A stretch of 26,459 bases of DNA from Ophioceras dolichostomum. Its lineage: Eukaryota > Ascomycota > Sordariomycetes > Magnaporthales > Ophioceraceae. A program made the position numbers and the translations under genes. The number at the start of each line of letters is the position of its first letter. Position 1 is the first letter of the stretch. Positions 18,410-26,459 of the stretch are shown here, one piece after another. The notes beneath the pieces are model-generated. The model was not told where the DNA came from. It searched no databases and saw only the letters and a program-made list of their open reading frames with translations. Location: NCBI GenBank assembly GCA_003049485.1, contig PYST01000140.1:1-26459 (forward strand), written 5' to 3'.

Positions 18410-21400
18410 CATGCATAAAGGAGGAGGAAGACTGGACACCGGGTTTTTGTTGCTTCATTGCATATTATAACAGAACCGGCATCACTTGCCGACGGTCAGG
18501 CAGGCAGGTGGGCAGGCAGGCTTATGACCGGGTTTGCCGGGGCGGATTTGCTGCTAATATTCCCATGTCTTGAGGCATACCGAACGCCAGAGGTAAAACC
18601 TCAAGGTGCCCAAGGGTTATCGTGATTTAGATGATTTCTGCGTTTGGCGTTCCGGGGGATTGGGAGCAAAAATAGCGGCTCATTCTTTAAGTTTTGCTTT
18701 TAGTATTGTCCGACGATTATTATATATTCCCACCCGTCAGGCAGGTTTGGCTTCTTTTCTTCTTTCTAGGGGATCCTTCTCCTGAAGCTCGCTCCAGGCG
18801 TCTATGTCTTGGGAGGTCTCTATACGCCTTGCGTTCGTGGTCAAACCTGTATCCCGCTCAAACCTCGCGCTGCGACGTCCCAGCGCAGTCGCCTTTGGCC
18901 TAGCTGGGCATACTCCAACCAAAATCTACATGGTTAGGTACCTATCTTAGGCACTTAGTGGTCGAGATCGCGGTCGTGTGGTAGGGTTTTGAGCGTCACA
19001 GAGCCTTCTACAAAGAAGACCATCTTGCAAGCAGAGTCCATCCCGTGTACGAGTGGGACACGCTTACAAGTGACGGTCGTGCAGGTAGTTAGATGCCTTT
19101 GAGCCAGCTCCGGAGTCACTCAGACCGATATCACCCGATGAGATACACAGACAGCCTAGATAGCCAGCCGTAGCAAGGGTAGGAACTCATCCAATCGTCA
19201 GCGATCCTCGGAGAAGCCTCTCCAAAGCTCGGCAACGTCACTGTGGTTCATCAGCTTCAAATTTCATCACAATCCACTACGCCACGCGGCTTTCTGTGAA
19301 TGGAACTGGAGAGGCGAGAAGCGGTTGCGTGCAAAGGACAACGAAGGGAGGGTGCACCAGTCCATCCGAGGTGGGTGTGAGGTTGCGAGCTTGGAAAGAT
19401 GCCGCTCGAAAATCCGCCGGGGCGTACTGGCACGGCCGTACATTTCCCCGCCTGTGCTCCCCGGGCGAATTAGGGAATGAGCGAACGATAGAGGCCTCAT
19501 ATTGCTTTCAGTCGTACCACGCCCGTGCTGCGTTTTGCGTAGAAAGTTCCCGTACTAGGTAGGTTGGTACCTAGGTAGGCAGACAGACGTTGTGCCTTTT
19601 CTGGTGCGGGTAGAAGAGCGCTTCGAAACAGCTGCAGTTGATGTGACGGTCCCTTCTCCCACGGCAACTCTGTTCGAAAATATAGACGCCCACCACGTAA
19701 GTGTTCAACCTGACTACTGACAGTCAGGTAGTCGAAAGCCAGCATTTCACAGAGAAGCAAAGGCTCGGTCTTCCCAGCGAGAGGGACCGAGGCGAGGACA
19801 GGGAGGTAGAAGACTCGCAGATCGACATAAATGCGAGTCTGCATGGCAGCATCGAATGTAAAACGGGAAAGATAAACATACTACAACAAACTCACCTGGT
19901 CTGTCCGGCCTCCAGATTTCCTGGATATTCCCACCTACACATCCTGGGCACGTTCCTAAGTACCTAGAGAGGGTATCTAGGTTGAAGGCTGGCAGACCCA
20001 TTTTTTTTCTGGTCCATGTGCAGTTCTGTCCCGTCTTCCCCCCTTCTTTTCATCCTTCACCAGAACGAACGAGGAAAGACGAATACAGACAGATACCTAG
20101 GTAGAGACCTCTCCCTCTCATGGCCTTTTAGCATAGACAAGAAAGATTCAGCGAGATGGCTGACGGCTTCAGAAGTGTTGCGCGTCGTGTCGTCTCATTC
20201 ACACATGTACATTCTCATCTCGTACTCGCACACCCACAAAGAAAAGCAAGCAAACAAACAGCACAGAAAGCCGCCCGCCCAGCCATCACCTTCTAAACCA
20301 TCTGATCACTACTCCGAGCCAAAAGGAAACAGAGCAAGCGGAGAAGATGGATTGAGTCGTAATGTGTGATGAAATTGTTTTCAATTCGTAGGTCAAGTTC
20401 AACCAGCCAGTGCCGTTCGTTTACCTTGTCTCTTTCTCTCTTTCTCTCTCGGCTATGGGAGCAGAGAGGAGGATAAGGGGGAGTGAACGAACGGCTAACA
20501 AGGGTGGAGGAAGGAGAATGCGTGAAAGAGGATAGAAGCGAGGGTGGAGAATGGTAGGTATCACTGTGGGAATATTGAAAGCCAGAAGCGAAGGTGAAAA
20601 AAAAAGCAGAAAAGAGAAAGAAAAGAGGGAGAGAAAAACAAGTAGAGGAAAAATATTGTAAACAAAAGACAAATCGAGATGGGAAAAGAAGTTACTAGGT
20701 CATGAGAATGGTAATGGTATATGCGGAAATGCCCCCCTGACAAAAAAAAAAAAAGAACGCCAGCCACAGAGAGGCACAGATAACATGAACAAAGAAGAAA
20801 GTCAAGTCAGTTCCCCCAACCCCCTCCCTCAGCTCGCTGAACATGACGACGCCGACCCATACAAGAAGAGGGTATGTTCTGTGTGAAAAGGGGAAGAAAA
20901 AGAACAAGAAAAAAGAGAAAATCCCATGCATCGTCGTTTCGCCCTTCGCCCATCGCCAAGTTTCCTTTCCTTCCCTTCCCTTCCCTAACCATTCCCATTT
21001 CCCAAATATCCCGATAATTTCTTCCTTATCTTTGGGACAACCAATCGTTTCAGTCTCATCCCATCCCATTTCGTACTTCATCTGGCTTCTTTTTTCCTCT
21101 CTCCCTCTCTTCTTTCTGGTTTCTGAGCGTAGGTATATATCCATCCAACACGAAGTAGGGGGACGAATATTTGCGTAGGAAGTAGGTAGGTACGTAGGTG
21201 TATGTATGTACGCAGATCCCGTTGGCCGCCTCCTTGTGTCCCTGGAAACGAGGGGTATAGTTTCGTTCGTCGGCGTCTGGAGGGGTTGTAACGAAAAAAA
21301 AAGGTATGTGCAAAAACGAAGATATAAAAAGTAGCGAATGCGTGGGCTTTTTCTGCGTGAGCGTGAGTCTCTCACTCTCTCCGTGTCTCCGTGTCTCCGT

Positions 21401-21502
21401 GTCTCTCTGTCCGTGTGTGTTGACAGGAGCTTGACAGGAGCACTAGCAAGGATGAACAAAGCGATGGACCGATCACATCACATCACAATCACCTTTCTTT
21501 CA
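18410..21502. other. Spacer between DUF2985 gene and C2H2 gene
   Basis: About 3.1 kb with no gene I can support; it should hold both 3' UTRs (convergent genes). Contents: GGCAGGCAGG repeats near 18500-18520; several copies of a TACCTAGGTA-like palindromic motif (around 18938, 19570, 19960, 20095); long purine-rich and CT-rich tracts at 20420-21130; GTAGGTAG and GTATGTAT runs near 21180-21210; and GTGTCTCC triplets near 21386-21405. The longest plausible ORFs (115-117 codons) lack domains. Confidence 0.6.
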
Positions 21503-23569
21503 TCAACTAGGCCCATGCCTCCTCCTCCTCCCCCTATTCGGCCCATCCGGCCTCTGCGCCAGCACGTCCCTCAGCTGCGCGTCGTCCTTGTCCTTGTCCA
21601 CGTGGTGTACGCGCACGTGCCGCTGCAGGTTGTCCGGCCTCGGGTACTTGTGCTCGCGGTCCGGGCAGAACGGGCACACGTATCCGGGGGAGTCGTGCAC
21701 GAGGCCGTGGCGGATCATCTCGTTCTTGCGCTTGAACCCCTTCCCCCCCTCGGAGCGCGGGCAGCCCTTCACCGGGCAGTAGTGCGGCCTCTCGGAGGAG
21801 TGCACGTTGGCGTGCGAGTTGAGCAGGTACTGCGTCTGGAAGGGCAGGGCCGTGCAGCCGGGGAACTGGCACACGTAGGCGCCCATCGTGGTCGTGAGGC
21901 CGTCGATGCTCATCGTCCGCCCCCCTCCGCCACCGCCGCCGCCGCCGCCTGGCTGTGCATGTTGCTGCTGCTGATCCGCGCCGACGGCGCCGGTGGCGGA
22001 CGCGGGCGACAGGATGGAGTTCGAGGGAGAGGCGGCCCCGACTAGGTCGCTCGCCCCGCCCGTGCTGCCGGGTGTCTCGGTGGCACTACTGCTGCTGTAG
22101 TCGACACTGTGGCGCGAGTGGTGCAGGTTGTTGGGGTAGCCGTTTGCGTGCAGTGAAGGCGCCGGCGGTGCTGGTGGCGGATGGTGAGGGTAGTAAGGAC
22201 TCGACGCCGCTGGGGAGAGGTGCATGGCGGGTGATGGCATATCGCCGCGCCGTGAGAAGGCGTCATTTGGCGACATTGGTGGTGGGGAATTGTGATGGCT
22301 TATGGCTGATATCCGGGGAAGCCCAGGTGGCGGCGAGTGCGCGAATGATGATGATGCAGGGTTGTGACGGCCGTCAGGAGAGGGTGCTGCTTGGTTGAAG
22401 GAGAGATCGAGATCCTTGATCGATGGTAGAGGATTGTGCCCATGACCGCTGTTCGTCTCGGACCTGGGTGAGGCCATAGCCTGCATGTGTATCGGGGGTA
22501 GCTCCCCGCCAACTGTTCGTGGAAGCGATGTTGGTGATCTCAGGCTCATTGAGTGCATGGGCGAAAGACTCGGCTGCAGGGGGGAATGCGAATACGCGCT
22601 GCTCCGAGGGCTGTACGGCGACGGCACGCCGGGGTGTACGGCTGGTGACCTGTCGTCTCGTTCCATGTCATAGTCCCCATCTCTTTCCCTTTCTCTTTCC
22701 CTCTCCCTTTCCCAGTCCCTCTCCCTACTCCTGAAGGGGCCATCGCTCGCCAATGACGGTTGCAGTGACTGCAGGGCTCCGGAATGTGGTGTTTGTGCAA
22801 GTCTTGGCGTTGCTGCCGTTGCTTGTAATGGCAAGGGTGCGTTCGACGACTCGCCATCGCACCTAATATCGAGGCTTGTCGGCGCTCGACTGGTATTGTC
22901 GCTGATCTCCGCACGGTGGCCACCGAAGGCCAGTGCACTGGTGGCCAGAGACTGTAGGCTGCCTAGTAGGCCGCCTGCGAGTGATACTGGGAGAGGAGCC
23001 GCTCTAGCTGTGGGCTCCGGTTCTCGCTCCGACGCCGTTTCGGCGGGCGGGTCGATCGACATGCTCCGCCTCAACTCGGGGTGTGGTCGGTTTTGGTCAG
23101 GGGGTCCTCCACTGACTCGTCCGGGTGATGATACACCACGACCTCCTCTGTCTAGATTCCTGGATACGAGCCCCGATTTTGGGCCCGTCGGGTCCGTCGG
23201 AGAGCTGCTGCCAGACTCTAGCGACGTCTGCGTCTGCGTCTCGTCCTCAGAAGCTGCTGAGGCGAGCGGAGACTTGCCGGCCAGGTTTGCTATATCTGGG
23301 CGGGTTCCGTCTGCGAGGTACGATACCAGCACAGCATCGCCGAGGTTGGCCTTGTTCGAGCTGCGCGGATGCTTCCTTCCTTGTTGCTCTAGGCGCGGGC
23401 TCGGCGGACTCTCCGCTGTCGCCGGAAGCTCTAGCGAAGGGGTCGGCGAGGGTGCTGTGTTCACCTTGCGGGCTTGGAAAACGGGGCTTTTCGGCGCCCC
23501 TTCATCGAAATTGTAGACGTCGTCGTTGATCGTGGGATCGTGAATATGTGAGTTGGAGAAAGTATTCAT
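21503..23569 (-). CDS. C2H2 zinc-finger transcription factor, three C-terminal fingers
   Basis: Intronless, 688 aa, starting MNTFSNSHIHDPTINDD. Seen: a long Ser/Pro-rich disordered region with an Arg/Glu/Asp-repeat patch (nt about 22660-22735), His/Pro-rich stretches and a poly-Gly run (about nt 21915-21950) just before the fingers. Zinc ligands: C567-x4-C572-x13-H586-x3-H590; C598-x4-C603-x17-H621-x3-H625; C632-x2-C635-x15-H651-x3-H655. The finger block (FPGCTALPFQTQYLLNSHAN, GFKRKNEMIRHGLVH, KYPRPDNLQRHVRVHH) has the layout of a conserved Pezizomycotina C2H2 family; I do not know a gene name with confidence. The C-terminus is basic (GRRRRHG), possibly a nuclear signal. Inference: nuclear DNA-binding regulator. 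The leader carries a very short upstream ORF at 23617-23628. Confidence 0.92.
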   Translation of the reverse strand: MNTFSNSHIHDPTINDDVYNFDEGAPKSPVFQARKVNTAPSPTPSLELPATAESPPSPRLEQQGRKHPRSSNKANLGDAVLVSYLADGTRPDIANLAGKSPLASAASEDETQTQTSLESGSSSPTDPTGPKSGLVSRNLDRGGRGVSSPGRVSGGPPDQNRPHPELRRSMSIDPPAETASEREPEPTARAAPLPVSLAGGLLGSLQSLATSALAFGGHRAEISDNTSRAPTSLDIRCDGESSNAPLPLQATAATPRLAQTPHSGALQSLQPSLASDGPFRSRERDWERERERERERDGDYDMERDDRSPAVHPGVPSPYSPRSSAYSHSPLQPSLSPMHSMSLRSPTSLPRTVGGELPPIHMQAMASPRSETNSGHGHNPLPSIKDLDLSFNQAAPSPDGRHNPASSSFAHSPPPGLPRISAISHHNSPPPMSPNDAFSRRGDMPSPAMHLSPAASSPYYPHHPPPAPPAPSLHANGYPNNLHHSRHSVDYSSSSATETPGSTGGASDLVGAASPSNSILSPASATGAVGADQQQQHAQPGGGGGGGGGGRTMSIDGLTTTMGAYVCQFPGCTALPFQTQYLLNSHANVHSSERPHYCPVKGCPRSEGGKGFKRKNEMIRHGLVHDSPGYVCPFCPDREHKYPRPDNLQRHVRVHHVDKDKDDAQLRDVLAQRPDGPNRGRRRRHGPS
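22660..22735 (-). repeat. Coding CTCTTTC-rich tract (Arg-Glu repeat)
   Basis: A pyrimidine-rich plus-strand tract of CTCTTTCC-like units that encodes alternating Arg-Glu/Arg-Asp residues in the C2H2 protein on the minus strand. Confidence 0.8.
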
Positions 23570-24460
23570 TTCGCGCCTGGTTTGTGTGCTTTCTACTCAC
23601 GGAGCAGCCTGTCTGGTCAATGCGCCATGGGGAAAAGCAGGAGTCGTCGTGAGTGATGGCGGGGGGAGGGTGCCGTCGTCCTTCGTCGCAGTCGCGGGTC
23701 GGCGAGATGGGGGAAGAAGGAGAGACCGGAGGGGCAGGCGAATGGTCGGACGGTCGGACGGTAGGAGGGCCGAACGTTGCCGGTGCGACAGTTCGAAGAG
23801 ATATTCTGCCTGTCTGTCTGCAACCTTTGCTGGCCACAGAAGCTGTGCAGCAGCTGGAGCAGTAGCAGCAGCGGCAGCAGTCCCACCAACAAGGAAGCTG
23901 CTCAGTCCGGTAACGTGGTAGCACTCCCAAAGTCCCAAGCTTCCTCACTCAACTGAACTCCTCCTAAAGCGTTCGTTTTTGTTTCCGCCTCTTAGTTATT
24001 CTCCTCCTCCTGTTGTAGGCCTCCAGGTCCTTCTCTTGTTCTACACCTTCGCCAAGTCAAGTCCAAACTCTTCCTGCAAGTGCCCCTGGTTCCGCTCGCG
24101 CCTGGCTGAACCGGCCGACGTCGTCGATGAGCGCACCGCGCCAAGCCGTGGGCGGCGCTTTTGTGGCGGTGGATGGAGTCCGTGGCCCCGTGGCGGCTGT
24201 TCGTTTGCGGGTTGCTGCGGGCTGCAGTCGCGACGACGTGCCGAGATATACAACGGCAACGACGACGACGACGACAACACTCGAAAAAAAAAGTCCAGCA
24301 ATCCAGCAATCCGGCAATCCAGCTCCCTCCAGCCAGACTCCAGGGCAGCAACACTGGGTGCGGAAGAGGAAGCGGCGGGCTTGTGGGGGGTGGGACTCTT
24401 TTATGGTTTGCGGCGGCGGCCACCCACAACAAAGAACCAAAGACGGCCCGAGTGCCCTAA
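23570..24460 (-). promoter_or_regulatory. Leader/promoter region of C2H2 gene
   Basis: Upstream DNA of the C2H2 gene. It holds a four-codon upstream ORF (MAH-stop, minus 23628-23617), CAG/CTG-rich sequence at about 23843-23880, a GAC microsatellite near 24257-24275 and a CCAGCAATC-type direct repeat at about 24295-24325. Several ORFs of 100-195 codons are open on both strands because of GC-rich composition; none shows a domain. Confidence 0.45.
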
Positions 24461-24963
24461 AGGCCGGCGGGAAAGATGAATGGACAGATGGGGGATTTGA
24501 AGAAGTGGAGGGGGGAAGAGGAGTCGAGGGTGGCGTCAAAGCGGCCTGGACGTTCGTTGTTCGCAGAGCCCCAGATATTAATGCGGCGCAAAATGATGTA
24601 CGAGAATAAGGAGGGTGAGGGCCGAGAAGGCTCGCACAGTGCAAACAATTTGTTTTTGCGGCCGCGTGACGTGACTGGGGAGAGACAGCCGGGCTGGAAC
24701 TGGAAGGGAGGGGGGGGCGACGGGCGGATTACAGTTAAATTGCTGCAATGCCTGGGGTGGGAAAGAACCGATGGACCGCTGAACCGCGCCGAGGAGATGT
24801 GAGCCGTCGCTTTCGGAGGAAGAGAATGATCAGAGGGGACGGAGGGAGGGGGGTGGTCGGTCTTGGTTCTGGCTCGGTGGTTCTGTTCTGGCTTCGTTCC
24901 AAGACAGGCCTGGTCTGGGTGTGCTTGTGGTTCTGGCTCCCTGGCTCCGGCCCGCCCTTTCTT

Positions 24964-25032
24964 CAACGGGAAATACCACTATGGATGCGGTGCGGTGGCA
25001 GTTACGAGCAGTTAATGGCAGTTACCGCACCG
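24964..25032. promoter_or_regulatory. Phased Myb-like site cluster in an inverted repeat
   Basis: CAGTTA occurs at 24999, 25009 and 25019, exactly 10 bp apart, and CAACGG at 24964; all fit the Myb recognition element YAACKG on one strand or the other. A 9-bp inverted repeat (CGGTGCGGT at 24988-24996, ACCGCACCG at 25024-25032) encloses the triplet. A further TAACGG lies at 25093. Confidence 0.4.
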
Positions 25033-25182
25033 TCAGGCACCGATGTTGCTGGCAGGCGTAGCAGGCCCTTTGATCCCTCCCGCTTATACACGTAACGGCC
25101 CCAGGCTCGTGTAAGCGCACACAACAACACAACCCTTCCCTTCCTTCACCTTGCGCAGTTCAGAAGCAAAGGAAGACGTGGA

Positions 25183-25202
25183 ATGGATGGATGGATGGAT
25201 GG
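25183..25202 (+). repeat. ATGG tetranucleotide microsatellite, five units
   Basis: Five perfect ATGG units in noncoding DNA. Confidence 0.95.
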
Positions 25203-26108
25203 CACGGCCACACACCCCCAAGACAACTAGGTAAGCAAAGAAATGCGAGAGGGAAAGATGGAAACAAAAGAGGAGCAGAAAAATAAAACAAATAAGAAAG
25301 TGAGAAAGGAGGTGAAGAGAGGTGAGGCGGCTGAGAGGGTGGGGTGAGGTGAGAGGGCGAGACAGTCTTGGTGGGATCTCGGGAGCGACTGGCGGGGGTT
25401 CGAGATCAGGGCAAAGATCTGCAAGACGGGTTCGGAAGCAAGAGGCGGCCGGTTGGTGTGGTTTGCTGAGTTGACGAGAGATTGCGCCCGAGAAGGGGAA
25501 GAAAGAAAAAAAAAAAAAGGAGGGTGAAGGGCGTGCAAGTGCTGGTGTGCGAGTGCAAGAGTATGTGTGACGGTGGTGATGGTGGTCAGTCGTGCTCAGT
25601 CAGTCCCTTGTCAGTGGCGGACGGCCGTGGTAGTCCGCAACGACTCGAACGAAGGAAGGGGGAAACAATCTGCGTGACCCAAAACCCACTACCAAGAGAC
25701 GACAGAGAGACAGAGGGGACTGGACCGAAAGTTTTTGGCTGGCAAATGGCAATGCACTGGACTGGGGCGGCCTTCAAGGTCCGCGATATCAACCTTGGCG
25801 TGAGTCTCCCGTCAGACGGGGGGGTTTACTTGACGAAAGCTGGGGAGCAGGGGGGCAAAGTTGCAGGGGGTGGAGTGGGCAGCAGGGGCTTGCAGTGCGA
25901 AAGGCGAAAGAGCAAGCGGCAGGCTGGCTGGCAGGCTGGCAGGCCGGGAGACTTGAATCGAGGGCTGCTGGAGTGCTGCTGCTGTTGTTACCCTGGTAGG
26001 GTCAAAGGTAGGTGAGGTACTGTAGTTGTGGAACTCAATGAGCCGCCTGCCACGGGAGCGGGAACCATCCACACACGCATCCACAGGGAGAGGTACTCTA
26101 AGCCGCAA

Positions 26109-26171
26109 ATGCACACACGTATGCACGCACGAATGCACCAATGCACCAATGCACGCACCACATGCACGCAC
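26109..26171 (+). repeat. ATGCAC-type minisatellite
   Basis: Degenerate head-to-tail copies of ATGCAC followed by variable CAC/CA/GCAC bases, including two ATGCACCA units side by side. Noncoding. Confidence 0.8.
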
Positions 26172-26459
26172 AGTGTTGAGGTGGTGGGAGGTGGTGGGAG
26201 GCCGGGAGGCGACGATGATGACAACGCCTGACCGCCTGCCGTAGCCACGTTCCCCCTCTCCAGCGGTCCAGATCTTTCCCTCCCTCTTTGCTTGTTTTGC
26301 GTTTCGTTCCCTTTCCCACCACCCGGCCTGGCAGGGGTTGTTGCAGGACTTTTCAAAAAGTCGCTCCCGCCGCGTGCTGCACGCACGCCGCTTCCCCCCA
26401 GCTAGGCGCGAATAGGCAGGTGCACAGTGCGTCCTAGCCTGGGTTGGGCACTGGAGGGG

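Larger units (their letters stand above)
24461..26459. other. Gene-poor right end with low-complexity repeats
   Basis: No gene supported to the window edge. Contents: Myb-like motif cluster 24964-25032, an ATGG tetranucleotide run 25183-25202, purine-rich DNA 25240-25520, GGCTGGCA repeats 25920-25945, and an ATGCAC-type minisatellite 26109-26171. ORFs of up to 177 codons are of low complexity and unrecognised. Confidence 0.55.

Noticed and set aside
17331..18458. 375-codon minus-strand ORF over the DUF2985 gene
   Set aside because: Antisense shadow of a high-GC3 gene; Arg/Ala/Gly/Asp-biased, no domain.
19497..19844. 115-codon minus-strand ORF in the DUF2985/C2H2 spacer
   Set aside because: No domain, mixed composition, and it overlaps a plus-strand ORF.
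25482..26015. 177-codon plus-strand ORF near the right end
   Set aside because: Begins in a poly-A/G tract and is dominated by Gly/Lys/Arg low complexity; no domain.

Overview
The window is nuclear DNA from a filamentous ascomycete (Pezizomycotina, probably a Sordariomycete). It has monocistronic genes with short spliceosomal introns (about 70-200 bp, GT..AG with CTRAC-type branch points), GC-rich coding exons, long CT/GA-rich leaders and intergenic spacers, and fungal-specific families (Vts1, Ant1-type peroxisomal carrier, DUF2985, a C-terminal triple C2H2 regulator). No bacterial, viral or transposon genes, no CRISPR array and no convincing tRNA or rRNA were seen.

Layout from left to right: (1) 95-2284 (+), the 3' part of a septin-type GTPase with a disordered Asn/Ser/His-rich region and a C-terminal membrane segment; its 5' end lies outside the window. 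(2) 4305-6485 (-), vts1, a Smaug/Vts1-type SAM-domain RNA-binding protein, modelled with three exons. (3) 6486-11079, a 4.5-kb spacer without a credible gene; it holds a 10-bp tandem repeat and, near its right end, two perfect CACGTG palindromes around a TATA-like sequence. (4) 11080-12181 (-), a two-exon orphan gene with a Gly-Glu-Lys repeat. (5) 13041-13570 (-), rpl29, complete, four exons, the first coding exon being only 7 nt. (6) 14222-15560 (-), an Ant1-like peroxisomal adenine nucleotide carrier, four exons, 351 aa. (7) 15561-17360, the divergent spacer between ant1 and the DUF2985 gene; it has a CRE, a 16-bp palindrome and two weak minus-strand ORFs that could be a small unannotated transcription unit. 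(8) 17361-18335 (+), an intronless DUF2985 multi-pass membrane protein with a Puf3-type site in its 3' flank. (9) 21503-23569 (-), an intronless C2H2 transcription factor. (10) 23570-26459, leader/promoter DNA and low-complexity DNA with a phased Myb-like motif cluster.

The genes do not form a pathway or cluster. They are housekeeping functions (translation, mRNA control, peroxisomal transport), regulators and poorly characterised membrane or septin-like proteins, each with its own promoter. The points most worth checking are the membrane-anchored septin-like protein, the terminal intron of vts1, the GEK-repeat orphan, the orphan minus-strand unit beside ant1, and two phased motif clusters (E-box pair, Myb-like triplet). 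Exon boundaries come from reading splice signals and frame by eye; no database search was run.
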